In this document: positions 44,573-55,377 of the stretch, piece after piece
How the letters are laid out: each line of letters opens with the position of its first letter
Position numbering within the stretch: position 1 is the first letter of the stretch
Assembly: GCF_031882575.1 (NCBI RefSeq)
Contig: NZ_CP134772.1
Span: forward strand, 638,001 to 702,000
DNA from: Pseudomonas sp. VD-NE ins
GTDB taxonomy: Bacteria > Pseudomonadota > Gammaproteobacteria > Pseudomonadales > Pseudomonadaceae
Direction of reading: 5' to 3'
Length of the DNA: 64,000 bases
Notes under the pieces: generated by a model
Seen by the model: only the letters and a program-made list of their open reading frames with translations
The model's database searches: none
Told to the model about the DNA's origin: nothing
Program-made: the position numbers and the translations under genes

Positions 44573-46273
44573 TCAGAACAGAAAATACCGCTGCGCCATC
44601 GGCAGTGTTTCCGCCGGTTCGCACCAGAGCAACACACCGTCAGCCTTGACCTGATACGTCTGCGGATCGACATCGATATTCGGCAGATAGTCGTTGTGGA
44701 TCAAGTCGGTTTTCTGCACGTCACGGCAACCTTTGACCACGGCGATTTTCTTTTTCAGTCCCAATGCTTCAGGCAACCCGGCTTCCTGTGCCGCCTGACT
44801 GATAAAGGTCAGGCTGGTGGCGTGCAGCGAGCCGCCGTAGCTGGCGAACATCGGGCGGTAGTGCACCGGTTGCGGTGTCGGAATCGAGGCGTTGGCATCG
44901 CCCATCAAGCTCGCGGCAATCGCGCCGCCCTTGAGAATCAGCGTCGGTTTCACGCCGAAAAACGCCGGACGCCACAGCACCAGATCGGCCCACTTGCCGA
45001 CTTCGATCGAACCGACTTCATGGCTGATGCCATGGGTGATTGCCGGGTTGATGGTGTACTTGGCGATGTAGCGTTTGGCGCGGAAGTTGTCGTTGCCTGC
45101 GCCGTCCTGCGGCAGCGGGCCGCGCTGCTTTTTCATCTTGTCGGCGGTCTGCCAGGTGCGCGTGATGACTTCGCCGACGCGGCCCATGGCCTGGCTGTCG
45201 GAGCTGATCATCGAGAACGCACCGAGGTCGTGAAGAATGTCTTCGGCGGCAATCGTTTCGCGACGGATGCGGCTCTCGGCGAACGCGACGTCTTCGGCAA
45301 TGCTCGGGTCGAGGTGATGGCAGACCATCAGCATGTCGAGGTGTTCGTCGATGGTGTTGCGGGTGAACGGCCGGGTCGGGTTGGTTGAACTCGGCAGCAC
45401 GTTGGGGAAACCGCAGGCCTTGATGATGTCCGGCGCGTGACCGCCACCAGCACCTTCGGTGTGATAGGTGTGGATGGTGCGGCCCTTGAACGCACCGAGG
45501 GTGGTTTCGACGAAACCGGATTCGTTGAGAGTGTCGGTGTGGATCGCCACCTGCACGTCGAACTGGTCGGCGACGCTCAGGCAGTTGTCGATGCTCGCCG
45601 GCGTGGTGCCCCAGTCCTCATGCAACTTGAGGCCGATGGCGCCGGCCTTGACCTGCTCGATCAGCGGCTCCGGCAGGCTGGCGTTGCCCTTGCCGGTGAG
45701 GCCGATGTTCATCGGGAAGGCGTCGGCGGCCTGGAGCATGCGCGCCAGATGCCACGGGCCCGAAGTGCAAGTGGTGGCGTTGGTGCCGGTGGCCGGTCCC
45801 GTGCCGCCGCCGATCATGGTGGTGACGCCGCTCATCAACGCTTCTTCGATCTGTTGCGGGCAGATGAAATGGATGTGCGTGTCGATGCCGCCGGCAGTGA
45901 GGATCATGCCTTCGCCGGCGATCACTTCGGTGCCGGCGCCGATGGCGATGGTCACGTTGGGCTGCACGTCGGGGTTGCCGGCCTTGCCGATCGCGGCGAT
46001 GCGGCCGTCCTTGAGGCCGACGTCGGCTTTGACGATGCCCCAGTGATCGATGATCAGTGCGTTGGTGATCAGTGTGTCGACCACTTCGGCGGCCAGCAGT
46101 TGGCTCTGGCCCTGGCCGTCGCGGATGACTTTGCCGCCACCGAATTTCACTTCTTCGCCGTAGGTGGTGAAGTCTTTTTCGACTTCGATCCACAGCTCGG
46201 TGTCGGCCAGGCGCACCTTGTCGCCGACGGTGGGGCCGAACATGTCGGCGTAGGCTTGTCTGGAGATTTTCAT
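44573..46273 (-). CDS. ureC: Urease alpha subunit UreC
   Basis: The 566-residue catalytic subunit. Nickel-site residues are visible: HIHF pair near residue 135, carbamylated Lys in GLKLHEDWG, later His in VAIHTDTLN and [12 protein letters not shown], Asp in the [11 protein letters not shown] region, and the flap MVCHHLD. It hydrolyses urea to ammonia and carbamate. ATG at 46273 follows AAGGACG and gives the usual length. It is the last gene of the urt-ure transcription unit, 248 bases after ureB with a class E array in between. Confidence 0.98.
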   Translation of the reverse strand: MKISRQAYADMFGPTVGDKVRLADTELWIEVEKDFTTYGEEVKFGGGKVIRDGQGQSQLLAAEVVDTLITNALIIDHWGIVKADVGLKDGRIAAIGKAGNPDVQPNVTIAIGAGTEVIAGEGMILTAGGIDTHIHFICPQQIEEALMSGVTTMIGGGTGPATGTNATTCTSGPWHLARMLQAADAFPMNIGLTGKGNASLPEPLIEQVKAGAIGLKLHEDWGTTPASIDNCLSVADQFDVQVAIHTDTLNESGFVETTLGAFKGRTIHTYHTEGAGGGHAPDIIKACGFPNVLPSSTNPTRPFTRNTIDEHLDMLMVCHHLDPSIAEDVAFAESRIRRETIAAEDILHDLGAFSMISSDSQAMGRVGEVITRTWQTADKMKKQRGPLPQDGAGNDNFRAKRYIAKYTINPAITHGISHEVGSIEVGKWADLVLWRPAFFGVKPTLILKGGAIAASLMGDANASIPTPQPVHYRPMFASYGGSLHATSLTFISQAAQEAGLPEALGLKKKIAVVKGCRDVQKTDLIHNDYLPNIDVDPQTYQVKADGVLLWCEPAETLPMAQRYFLF

Positions 46274-46309
46274 GCAGCGTCCTTCAGGAAAATAGTGGTG
46301 AGCCATCGA

Positions 46310-46502
46310 CCCTCACCCTAGCCCTCTCCCAGAGGGAGAGGGGACTGTACGCGGTGGGCCGGCTATCGGTAATCGACTCCGCAGAGGAGACAGTTCACGG
46401 TGGAGCGGCTATCGGTGATCAGCTCCGGAAAGGGGGCTGTTCACGGTGGGTCGGCTATCGGTGATCGGCTCCCTCTCCCTCGGGAGAGGGCTGGGGTGAG
46501 GG
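46310..46502. repeat. Palindrome-bounded tandem array 2 (class E)
   Basis: It opens CCCTCACCCTAG, ends CTGGGGTGAGGGG, with CCCTCTCCC..GGGAGAGGGG palindromes at both ends and a spacer that is a 45-46 bp unit repeated three times (GGCTATCGGT at 46361, 46407 and 46452). It lies between ureB and ureC. Confidence 0.88.
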
Positions 46503-46521
46503 GCAGCGGTGCACGCAGATG

Positions 46522-46826
46522 TCAGAGGTCACCCATGACCCGCCCGGCAAACCCGAACACCCGCCGATGCCCGGCGTAATCCACCAGCTCGACTTCGCGG
46601 CTCTGCCCCGGCTCAAAGCGCACTGCCGTGCCCGCCGGAATATTCAGGCGCATGCCACGGCTGGCGGCGCGATCAAAAGTCAGCGCGTCGTTGGTTTCGA
46701 AAAAGTGATAGTGCGAGCCGACCTGAATCGGCCGGTCGCCGCTGTTGGCGACCTTCAGGCTGAGGGTGCGGCGGCCAACATTGAGTTCGATGTCGCCGGG
46801 CTGGATCTGGTACTCGCCAGGAATCA

Positions 46827-46827
<1 letters not shown>
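46522..46827 (-). CDS. ureB: Urease beta subunit UreB
   Basis: A 101-residue subunit, [18 protein letters not shown] at the start, with the conserved [11 protein letters not shown] stretch. AAGGAGCCCAGTG precedes the ATG at 46827. Its start overlaps the stop of the acetyltransferase gene upstream (TGATG), so the two are coupled. Confidence 0.97.
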
Positions 46828-47899
<1,072 letters not shown>

Positions 47900-47908
47900 G
47901 GCGCGGCC

Positions 47909-48211
47909 TCAGACGATCGGTTGGTGGACGGTGACCAGTTTGGTGCCGTCGGGAAACGTCGCTTCGACCTGGATTTCCGGGATCATTTCCGGGATGCCTT
48001 GCATCACTTGTTCGCGGCTGAGCAGGGTGGTGCCGAAGTGCATCAGCTCAGCCACGGTCTGGCCGTCACGCGCGCCTTCGAGCAGCGCGGCGGAGATGTA
48101 GGCCATGGCTTCCGGGTAATTGAGTTTCACGCCGCGAGCCAAACGCCGCTCGGCGACGAGGCCGGCGGTGAAGATCAGCAGCTTGTCTTTTTCGCGTGGG
48201 GTCAGGTCCAT
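47909..48211 (-). CDS. ureA: Urease gamma subunit UreA
   Basis: A 100-residue subunit starting [20 protein letters not shown], ending [16 protein letters not shown]. Standard length. It is followed 9 bases later by the PAT-like gene. It is preceded by a class E array of 262 bases between ureA and ureD. Confidence 0.98.
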   Translation of the reverse strand: MDLTPREKDKLLIFTAGLVAERRLARGVKLNYPEAMAYISAALLEGARDGQTVAELMHFGTTLLSREQVMQGIPEMIPEIQVEATFPDGTKLVTVHQPIV

Positions 48212-48274
48212 TGTGGGGTTCCGTCAGGGCAGATTTGTGAGGTTCTTGCGGGCGTGGGGTGCCAGTTGGAGCAG

Positions 48275-48536
48275 CCCCTCACCCTAGCCCTCTCCCGAGG
48301 GAGAGGGGACTGATCCCGGTTGTTTTCAATGGCCGGTTCAGTCAGCGGTATTCGTTCAGTCAGTTGAATTCATTTCAAGCGACTCGGTCAGGCTCTCTCC
48401 TTCGAGGGAGAGGGGACTGATCCCGGTTGTTTTCAATGGCCGGTTCAGTCAGCGGTATTCGTTCAGGCAGTTACATTCATTTCAAACGACTCGGTCAGGC
48501 TCCCTCTCCCTCCGGGAGAGGGCGGGGGGTGAGGGG
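48275..48536. repeat. Palindrome-bounded tandem array 3 (class E)
   Basis: It opens CCCCTCACCCTAGCC and ends with GGGGGGTGAGGGGC, with CCCTCTCCC..GAGGGAGAGGGG palindromes. The 107-base spacer (starting TGATCCCGGTTGTTTTCAAT) occurs twice, at 48311 and 48418. It lies between ureD and ureA. Confidence 0.88.
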
Positions 48537-48541
48537 CTTTT

Positions 48542-49381
48542 TCAGGTACTCCATATTCTGGGAGATACCGCCTCACGGCCTAGAAGCACCGGCCGTAGCA
48601 AACGCCAAAGATCAATAAGCCAGGCGCGAGCGAGCAACGCTTCACTGGCCAGACAACGGGCCACCAACAACCCCGGCAACTGGGTCAGATCCCCGCGAAT
48701 GTCGTGATCCAGCGAACGACAACGCTCAAGCAACTCGGCATCAATCTCACCGGTGACCAACAACGTCGCAAACACCGGATTGCCATCCAGTCCGATCGGC
48801 GAATCAAGCAAACCGTCGCCACCGACGATGCGCTGGCGCTCATGCCAGAGCAATCGACCATCGCGGCGAATATCCAGGTGCGCCTGAAAATGCCCACGGT
48901 CGAAACGTTCGCCACTGGCCGGACGACCCAGCGCCACCACGTCCCAGTAAAACAGCCGCGCATCACCTTCAAGATCAATCGAAGTGCTCAGTTCAGCCTG
49001 CGCGGCGCTGTAGACGATGGTTTCCTGCGGCAGCCATTCCAGCGTCGCTCCGGCAGCCACTTTCAAGTCAAGTTTCTGATAAGCCGGCCCACCGGCGCGA
49101 TACCACTTGGCCGCGCCGGGGCTGGTGATCTGCGCCCAGGCGTCTTGCTCGACACGGGCGCAGATGTCCAGTCGATCACCGCCGGCAATCCCGCCGGGCG
49201 GGTGGACGATGATGTGCTGACAAACCTCGGGACCTTCGGCGTACAGGTGCTTTTGCACCCGCAGCGGGCCGAGATGTCGGCGCATGACCGGGCGCGTGCA
49301 GTCGCCGAAACGGGCGTAAGCGAGTTCCAGCTCGGCGTGCCAGCTCGGGGTAAACAGGGCAGGTGCAACAGTCGAATTCAT
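48542..49381 (-). CDS. ureD: Urease accessory protein UreD
   Basis: A 279-residue accessory protein that binds the urease apoprotein and recruits UreF and UreG for nickel insertion. Family stretches: [42 protein letters not shown]. Start ATG at 49381. It is first of the urease genes after urtE, 43 bases away. Confidence 0.96.
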   Translation of the reverse strand: MNSTVAPALFTPSWHAELELAYARFGDCTRPVMRRHLGPLRVQKHLYAEGPEVCQHIIVHPPGGIAGGDRLDICARVEQDAWAQITSPGAAKWYRAGGPAYQKLDLKVAAGATLEWLPQETIVYSAAQAELSTSIDLEGDARLFYWDVVALGRPASGERFDRGHFQAHLDIRRDGRLLWHERQRIVGGDGLLDSPIGLDGNPVFATLLVTGEIDAELLERCRSLDHDIRGDLTQLPGLLVARCLASEALLARAWLIDLWRLLRPVLLGREAVSPRIWST

Positions 49382-49424
49382 GGTTTGTAATTATCGTTAG
49401 GAAGCTACAGATTAGTTCGTTGTA

Positions 49425-50123
49425 CTAGATCGTTACCAGCCCGCGTACACCCTCGGCCTCCATATTTTCACCGCGCCCCTGCTGCACGATCTCGCCCCGG
49501 GACATCACCAGGTATTGATCGGCCAGTTCCGCCGCAAAATCGTAGAACTGCTCGACCAGCAAAATCGCCATGTCACCACGGGCTGCAAGCTTCTTGATCA
49601 CCGCGCCGATCTCCTTGATGACCGAGGGTTGAATGCCTTCGGTAGGCTCATCGAGGATCAGCAAACGCGGGCGGCTGGCCAAAGCGCGGCCGATCGCCAA
49701 CTGCTGTTGCTGACCGCCGGAGAGATCACCGCCGCGACGCTGCTTCATTTGTAGCAGCACCGGGAACAATTCGTAGATGAAACTTGGCACTTCTCTGGCT
49801 TCGCTGCCGGGAAACCGCGACAGACCCATCAGCAGATTTTCTTCCACGGTCAGGCGTCCGAAGATTTCCCGGCCTTGCGGCACGTAAGCGATACCGGCGT
49901 GAACCCGCTGGTGCGGCTTGAACGTGGTGATCGGTTTGCCCTCCCAGTTCACCGCGCCTTCTTTGGCCGGCAGCAGGCCCATCAGGCACTTGAGCAGGGT
50001 GGTTTTGCCCACCCCGTTACGGCCGAGCAGGCAGGTGACTTCGCCGATCTTCACGTCGAACGATAGACCGCGCAGGATGTGGCTACCGCCGTAGTACTGA
50101 TGAAGTTGTTGGACCTGTAGCAT
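49425..50123 (-). CDS. urtE: Urea ABC transporter ATP-binding protein UrtE
   Basis: A 232-residue ATPase: Walker A GRNGVGKTTLLK, signature LSGGQQQQLAIGRAL, Walker B LLILDEPTEGIQP. UrtE pairs with UrtD. The ATG at 50123 follows ACGGAGTTCC. It follows urtD after 116 bases that contain a class D hairpin. Confidence 0.95.
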   Translation of the reverse strand: MLQVQQLHQYYGGSHILRGLSFDVKIGEVTCLLGRNGVGKTTLLKCLMGLLPAKEGAVNWEGKPITTFKPHQRVHAGIAYVPQGREIFGRLTVEENLLMGLSRFPGSEAREVPSFIYELFPVLLQMKQRRGGDLSGGQQQQLAIGRALASRPRLLILDEPTEGIQPSVIKEIGAVIKKLAARGDMAILLVEQFYDFAAELADQYLVMSRGEIVQQGRGENMEAEGVRGLVTI

Positions 50124-50141
50124 CGGAACTCCGTTAGTTGG

Positions 50142-50234
50142 GCTTCAAGCCGCGAGCTGCAAGCTGCAAGCAAGAGCAGGGCTGTTTATGATTTTGCTTT
50201 TACTTGCTGCTTGAAGCTTGCTGCTTGCAGCTGG
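50142..50234. repeat. Class D hairpin repeat between urtD and urtE
   Basis: CTTCAAGCCGCGAGCTGCAA, GCTGCAAGCAAGAGC and its rough complement TTGCTTTTACTTGCTGCTTG, AAGCTTGCTGCTTGCAGCT form a hairpin. It may tune message stability inside the operon. Confidence 0.72.
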
Positions 50235-50239
50235 CCGAT

Positions 50240-51109
50240 TTATCGGCCCAGGTAAACCTCGATCACGCGCTCGTTTTCCTGCACTTGCTCAAGCGAGCCT
50301 TCCGCCAAAACGCTGCCCTGATGCAACACGGTGACGTGGTCGGCAATCGAGCCGACAAAGCCCATGTCATGCTCAACCACCATCAGCGAATGCTTGCCCG
50401 CCAGGCTCTTGAACAATTCGGCAGTGAACTCGGTTTCGGCATCGGTCATGCCCGCCACCGGCTCGTCGAGCAGGAGCAATTGGGGGTCCTGCATCAGCAA
50501 CATGCCGATCTCGAGAAACTGCTTCTGACCGTGGGACAACAACCCGGCCGGGCGATTGACCGAGGTGGTCAGGCGAATCGTCTCCAGCACTTCGCTGATC
50601 CGGTCCTTCTGCTCACCACTCAGCCGCGCACGCAAACTGGCCCACACCGACTTGTCGGTCTTCTGCGCCAGCTCCAGGTTTTCAAACACGCTCAGCGCTT
50701 CGAACACCGTCGGCTTCTGGAACTTGCGACCAATGCCGGCCTGGGCAATCTGCACTTCGCTCATCTGCGTCAGGTCCAGGGTTTCACCGAACCAGGCCTT
50801 GCCGTGACTGGGCCGGGTCTTGCCGGTGATCACGTCCATCAGCGTGGTTTTGCCCGCGCCGTTGGGGCCGATGATGCAGCGCAACTCACCCACGCCGATG
50901 TACAGATTCAGATTGTTCAGTGCACGAAAGCCGTCGAAGCTGACGCTGATGTCTTCCAGGGTGAGGATGGTGCCGTGACGCGTATCGAGGCCCGGGCCGA
51001 CGCTTTGCCCGAGACCGATCGAGTCGCGGCTGGTGCCGGCGTCCTTGTTCGGTTCGACGGGAAAAAAGGCCGGCTCCAACATGAATTCAGCGCTCGCCGT
51101 GACTCTCAT
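50240..51109 (-). CDS. urtD: Urea ABC transporter ATP-binding protein UrtD
   Basis: A 289-residue ATPase with an N-terminal extension of about 45 residues, then LEDISVSFDGFRALNN. Walker A GPNGAGKTTLMD, signature LSHGQKQFLEIGMLL, Walker B LLLLDEPVAG, and VVEHDMGF follow. Start overlaps the urtC stop by 4 bases. Confidence 0.95.
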   Translation of the reverse strand: MRVTASAEFMLEPAFFPVEPNKDAGTSRDSIGLGQSVGPGLDTRHGTILTLEDISVSFDGFRALNNLNLYIGVGELRCIIGPNGAGKTTLMDVITGKTRPSHGKAWFGETLDLTQMSEVQIAQAGIGRKFQKPTVFEALSVFENLELAQKTDKSVWASLRARLSGEQKDRISEVLETIRLTTSVNRPAGLLSHGQKQFLEIGMLLMQDPQLLLLDEPVAGMTDAETEFTAELFKSLAGKHSLMVVEHDMGFVGSIADHVTVLHQGSVLAEGSLEQVQENERVIEVYLGR

Positions 51110-52185
51110 TGTTCACCTCGTTTTTTCAGCAGGCCGATCACGCCCTTGGGCAGGTACAGCGTCACGACGATGAACAGCGCGCCGAGGAAGAACAGCCAGT
51201 ATTCGGGGAAGGCCACGGTGAACCAGCTCTTCATGCCGTTGACCACACCGGCGCCGAGCAGCGGGCCGATCAGCGTGCCGCGACCGCCGAGGGCCACCCA
51301 GACCGCCGCCTCAATCGAGTTGGTCGGCGACATTTCGCTCGGATTGATGATCCCGACTTGCGGTACATACAGCGCCCCGGCCAGACCACACAACACCGCA
51401 CTCAAGACCCACACGAACAACTTGAAACCGCGCGGGTCGTAGCCGCAGAACATCAAGCGGTTTTCCGCATCACGCAGCGCTGTCAGCACGCGACCGAACT
51501 TGCTTTGCGCCAGGCGCCAGCCGATGAACAGACTCGCCACCAGCAGCAACACCGTGGCCAGAAACAACACCGCGCGGGTGCCCGGTTCAGTGATGCCGAA
51601 ACCGAGAATCGTGCGGAAATTGGTGAAGCCGTTGTTGCCGCCAAACCCGGTCTCGTTGCGGAAAAACAGGAGCATGCCGGCGAAGGTCAGGGCCTGGGTC
51701 ATGATCGAGAAATACACGCCCTTGATCCGCGAACGGAAGGCGAAGAAACCGAACATCAGCGCCAGCAATCCCGGCGCCAACACCACCAGACACATGGCCC
51801 AGAGGAAGCTGCTGGTGCCGGTCCAGTACCACGGCAATTCGCTCCACGACAGGAAGGTCATGAACGCCGGCAGACCATCGCCGGCGGCCTGACGCATCAG
51901 GTACATGCCCATCGCATAACCGCCGAGGGCGAAGAACAGACCGTGACCCAGCGACAGCAGACCGGCGTAACCCCAGACCAGATCCAGCGCGAGGGCGACG
52001 ATGGCGTAGCAGAGGATTTTGCCAACCAGCGTCAGCGTGTACGCCGAGACCGACAGGGTATTTTCCGCCGGTAATAACGACAGCAGCGGCAAGGCAATCA
52101 GCAGGGCGAGGATCACCGCGCCAACGGCGATGGTGACTTTCGGGCCGGCCTTTTGTGTGGCCGTGACTAACAGAGGCTGGTTCAT
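51106..52185 (-). CDS. urtC: Urea ABC transporter permease UrtC
   Basis: A 359-residue membrane protein with about nine helices. LVWGYAGLLSLGHGLFFALGGYAMGMY is typical of LivM/UrtC permeases (core GLLSLGHGLFF); the interaction loop RDAENRLMFCGYDP lies near residue 250. It overlaps urtB by one base. Confidence 0.94.
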   Translation of the reverse strand: MNQPLLVTATQKAGPKVTIAVGAVILALLIALPLLSLLPAENTLSVSAYTLTLVGKILCYAIVALALDLVWGYAGLLSLGHGLFFALGGYAMGMYLMRQAAGDGLPAFMTFLSWSELPWYWTGTSSFLWAMCLVVLAPGLLALMFGFFAFRSRIKGVYFSIMTQALTFAGMLLFFRNETGFGGNNGFTNFRTILGFGITEPGTRAVLFLATVLLLVASLFIGWRLAQSKFGRVLTALRDAENRLMFCGYDPRGFKLFVWVLSAVLCGLAGALYVPQVGIINPSEMSPTNSIEAAVWVALGGRGTLIGPLLGAGVVNGMKSWFTVAFPEYWLFFLGALFIVVTLYLPKGVIGLLKKRGEQ

Positions 52186-53687
52186 CAGTCGATCACCCGT
52201 CCTTTCAGTGCGAAGAGGCCTTGCGGACGTTTCTGGATAAACAGAATGATCAGCGCGAGGATCAGGATCTTGCCGAGCACCGCACCGATCTGCGGTTCGA
52301 GAATCTTGTTGGCGATGCCCAGGCCGAACGCGGCGAGCACGCTACCGGCCAGTTGCCCGACACCGCCGAGTACCACCACCAGGAACGAGTCGATGATGTA
52401 GCTCTGGCCGAGGTCCGGGCCGACGTTGCCGATCTGGCTCAGCGCCACACCGCCGAGGCCGGCAATGCCCGAGCCGAGGCCGAAGGCGAGCATGTCGACG
52501 CGCCCGGTCGGCACGCCGCAGCAGGCGGCCATGTTGCGGTTTTGGGTGACGGCGCGAACGTTGAGACCCAGGCGGGTCTTGTTCAGCAGCAGCCAGGTCA
52601 GCACCACCACGAACAGCGCGAAAGCGATGATGACGATGCGGTTGTACGGCAGCACCAGATTCGGCAGCACTTGAATGCCGCCGGACAGCCACGCCGGGTT
52701 GGCCACTTCAACGTTCTGCGCGCCGAACAACAAACGGACAAGCTGAATCAGCATCAGGCTGATACCCCACGTTGCGAGCAGGGTTTCCAGCGGGCGGCCG
52801 TAGAGGTGACGAATCACCGTGCGTTCCAACGCCATGCCGATTGCCGCCGTGACGAAAAACGCCACCGGCAAGGCGATCAGTGGATAGAACTCAATCGCCT
52901 GCGGTGCGTAGCGCTGGAACATCAACTGCACCACATACGTCGAGTAGGCACCGAGCATCAGCATCTCGCCGTGGGCCATGTTGATCACGCCGAGCAGGCC
53001 GAACGTGATCGCCAGACCGAGCGCGGCCAACAGCAGAATCGAACCGAGCGACATGCCGCTGAAGGCCTGGCCGAGGATTTCGCCGATCAGCAGTTTGCGT
53101 TTGACTTGGGCGAGGCTGGTTTCAGCGGCGGTGCGCACGCTAGCGTCGGCTTCAACGCCGGGTTCGAGTAAACCTTCCAGGCGCGTGCGGGCCAGTGGAT
53201 CGCCGGTTTCGCCGAGCAACCGCACGGCGGCGAGGCGCACGGCCGGGTCGTTGTCGACCAGTTGCAGATTGGCTAGCGCCAGGCTCAGGGCGGCGTGGAC
53301 GCTTTCGTCTTTTTCACCCGCGAGTTGCTGGTCGAGGAATTTCAGCTGCGCGGGTTTCGCGCTTTTCTGCAACTGCTGCGCGGCACTCAGACGGATTTTG
53401 GCGTCGGCGGCGAGCAATTGATGGCTGGCCATGGCGGTGTCGATCAGACCCCGCAGGCGGTTATTCAGGCGCAGGGTTTTGGGTTGGCCGTCGATGGTCA
53501 ACTCGCCTTGTTGCAGGGCGATGATCAGTTCGATACGGGCCGGGTCGGGCTGCGCGGCCCAGGTTTCCAACAGTTTGGCCTGTTGCACGGGATTGGCCGC
53601 GACGAAGTCTTCGGCGTCGCCGGCGTGGGCGAGCATCGGCAACAGCAGTGCGATGGCCAGAAACAAGCGGAATATGGCAGTGGGCAT
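52185..53687 (-). CDS. urtB: Urea ABC transporter permease UrtB
   Basis: A 500-residue permease with signal-like N-terminus (MPTAIFRLFLAIALLLPMLAHA) and a soluble helical N-terminal region of about 190 residues before the membrane part (GQAFSGMSLGSILLLAALGL onward). This long helical extension is a normal UrtB feature. LAFGLGSGIAGLGGVAL and VVLGGVGQLAGSV are permease marks. It starts 256 bases after urtA; that gap holds a class E array. Confidence 0.94.
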   Translation of the reverse strand: MPTAIFRLFLAIALLLPMLAHAGDAEDFVAANPVQQAKLLETWAAQPDPARIELIIALQQGELTIDGQPKTLRLNNRLRGLIDTAMASHQLLAADAKIRLSAAQQLQKSAKPAQLKFLDQQLAGEKDESVHAALSLALANLQLVDNDPAVRLAAVRLLGETGDPLARTRLEGLLEPGVEADASVRTAAETSLAQVKRKLLIGEILGQAFSGMSLGSILLLAALGLAITFGLLGVINMAHGEMLMLGAYSTYVVQLMFQRYAPQAIEFYPLIALPVAFFVTAAIGMALERTVIRHLYGRPLETLLATWGISLMLIQLVRLLFGAQNVEVANPAWLSGGIQVLPNLVLPYNRIVIIAFALFVVVLTWLLLNKTRLGLNVRAVTQNRNMAACCGVPTGRVDMLAFGLGSGIAGLGGVALSQIGNVGPDLGQSYIIDSFLVVVLGGVGQLAGSVLAAFGLGIANKILEPQIGAVLGKILILALIILFIQKRPQGLFALKGRVID

Positions 53688-53743
53688 GAGTGGTGTTTCC
53701 TTTCTTGCGGTGGCCGATGGAGCGGTGTCCGGCTGTGAATCCG

Positions 53744-53905
53744 CCCCTCACCCTAACCCTCTCCCAGAGGGAGAGGGGACTGACCGAGTTGTCAGATCAT
53801 CCAACACCGACCTGACGTTCCTGCGTCGAACTCAGATTCTGATAGCTACAGATATCAGCTCCCTTCCCCCTCGCCCCCCTTGGGGGAGAGGGTTGGGGTG
53901 AGGGG
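53744..53905. repeat. Palindrome-bounded array 4 (class E)
   Basis: It opens CCCCTCACCCTAACC, ends GGTTGGGGTGAGGGGG with CCCTCTCCC..GGGAGAGGGG and a G-rich right palindrome. It has a single spacer of about 85 bases. It lies between urtA and urtB, where it might lower expression of the downstream genes. Confidence 0.85.
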
Positions 53906-53942
53906 GAAAGATCTCCGCCCCACAACAAAACCCAAGTCAGAC

Positions 53943-55208
53943 TCAGTTGCTCTTCACCGCATAATCCGGCTTCTTGTCGTTGCCCTGAATGAAGGGGCTC
54001 CACGGTTGCGCGCGGATCGGCCCTTCGGTCTGCCACACCACGTTGAACTGACCGTCGCTCTGAATCTCGCCGATCATCACCGGTTTGTGCAGGTGGTGAT
54101 TGGTCTTGTCCATGGTCAGCGTGTAACCGGACGGCGCGGCAAAGGTCTGGCCGGCGAGGGCGTCGCGGACTTTGTCGACGTCGGTGGATTTGGCTTTCTC
54201 AACCGCTTGCGCCCACATGTGGATGCCGACGTAAGTGGCTTCCATCGGGTCGTTGGTCACGGCTTTGTCCGCGCCCGGCAGGTTGTGTTTCTTCGCGTAG
54301 GCCTTCCAGTCATCGACGAACTTCTTGTTCACCGGATTCTCTACCGACTCGAAGTAGTTCCACGCCGCGAGGTTGCCCACCAGCGGTTTGGTATCGATGC
54401 CGCGCAGTTCTTCTTCGCCGACCGAGAACGCCACAACCGGTACGTCGGTGGCTTTCAGACCCTGGTTGGCCAGCTCTTTATAGAACGGCACGTTGGAGTC
54501 GCCGTTGACGGTCGAGATCACCGCAGTCTTGCCACCGGCCGAGAATTTTTTGATGTTGGCGACGATGGTTTGATAGTCGCTGTGACCGAACGGCGTGTAG
54601 ACCTCTTCGATGTCCTTGTCGGCGACGCCTTTGGAGTGCAGGAACGAGCGCAGGATCTTGTTGGTGGTGCGCGGGTAGACGTAGTCGGTGCCGAGCAGGA
54701 AGTAGCGCTTGGCGCTGCCACCTTCTTCACTCATCAAATATTCAACGGCGGGGATCGCTTGCTGGTTCGGCGCGGCGCCGGTGTAGAACACGTTCGGCGA
54801 CATCTCTTCGCCTTCGTATTGCACCGGGTAAAACAGCAAACCGTTGAGCTCTTCGAACACCGGCAACACCGATTTGCGCGACACCGAGGTCCAGCAGCCG
54901 AACACCACGGCGACCTTGTCCTGGGTCAGCAACTGCCGGCCTTTCTCAGCGAACAGCGGCCAGTTCGATGCCGGATCCACCACCACCGGCTCAAGCATCT
55001 TGCCGTTGACGCCGCCCTTGGCGTTGATCTCGTCGATGGTCATCAGCGCCATGTCTTTGAGCGATGTTTCGGAGATCGCCATGGTGCCGGACAACGAATG
55101 CAGAATCCCGACCTTGATGGTCTCGGCGGCCTGGACAGTCCAGGTCATGCCCATCGCGGCAATGGATGCCGTGAGTGTGAAAGCCTTGATCAAACTGCGA
55201 CGCTTCAT
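53943..55208 (-). CDS. urtA: Urea ABC transporter substrate-binding protein UrtA
   Basis: A 421-residue periplasmic protein. The signal peptide KRRSLIKAFTLTASIAAMGM (twin-arginine-like but SRRxFLK is imperfect) ends near VQAAETIKVG. The mature part has IKVGILHSLSGTMAISETSL and LDPASNW-type residues. It binds urea in the periplasm. The ATG at 55208 follows GGAGATCGCACA. It is first in the urtABCDE-ureDABC unit with a sigma-54 promoter upstream. Confidence 0.95.
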   Translation of the reverse strand: MKRRSLIKAFTLTASIAAMGMTWTVQAAETIKVGILHSLSGTMAISETSLKDMALMTIDEINAKGGVNGKMLEPVVVDPASNWPLFAEKGRQLLTQDKVAVVFGCWTSVSRKSVLPVFEELNGLLFYPVQYEGEEMSPNVFYTGAAPNQQAIPAVEYLMSEEGGSAKRYFLLGTDYVYPRTTNKILRSFLHSKGVADKDIEEVYTPFGHSDYQTIVANIKKFSAGGKTAVISTVNGDSNVPFYKELANQGLKATDVPVVAFSVGEEELRGIDTKPLVGNLAAWNYFESVENPVNKKFVDDWKAYAKKHNLPGADKAVTNDPMEATYVGIHMWAQAVEKAKSTDVDKVRDALAGQTFAAPSGYTLTMDKTNHHLHKPVMIGEIQSDGQFNVVWQTEGPIRAQPWSPFIQGNDKKPDYAVKSN

Positions 55209-55273
55209 TGTGCGATCTCCATGAACATTTAATTTTTCTGGTTGGCAGATGCGGACGACTGAAGGTGTGTTTT

Positions 55274-55287
55274 GCAAGGGCTGTGCC
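55274..55287 (-). promoter_or_regulatory. Sigma-54 (RpoN) promoter of urtA
   Basis: On the minus strand GGCACAGCCCTTGC matches the -24/-12 core GGCAC-N5-TTGC with GG and GC 10 bases apart. A transcript would start near 55262, about 54 bases before the urtA start. Nitrogen-controlled RpoN promoters for urea transport are well known. Confidence 0.75.
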
Positions 55288-55323
55288 CGGTCGGGATCGG
55301 GTAGGAAAATGTCGTGTTAGAGC

Positions 55324-55377
55324 GGTTGCACAGCAGTAGCGCGCACCAGTAAGGCACAGGGTGCGGGCGTTGGTGCG
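55324..55377. promoter_or_regulatory. Candidate activator sites upstream of the urtA promoter
   Basis: A GGTTGCAC half-site (55324-55331) and the inverted pair CGCACCA (55342-55348) and TGGTGCG (55371-55377) sit 37-90 bases upstream of the sigma-54 promoter. TGCACCA/TGGTGCA is NtrC-like. The 304-base region between urtA and the DUF4329-like gene holds these sites and the GC-rich CCCGCAGGCCTGCAGG near 55449, but no gene. Confidence 0.45.

Noticed and set aside
51109..53171. Long plus-strand frames across urtC and urtB
   Set aside because: Antisense to permeases with good start sites and overlapping stops; Gln/His/Glu-rich products are typical shadows.
53880..55232. 450-residue open frame on the plus strand across urtA
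   Set aside because: Shadow of urtA; the minus-strand product is a recognisable urea-binding protein.
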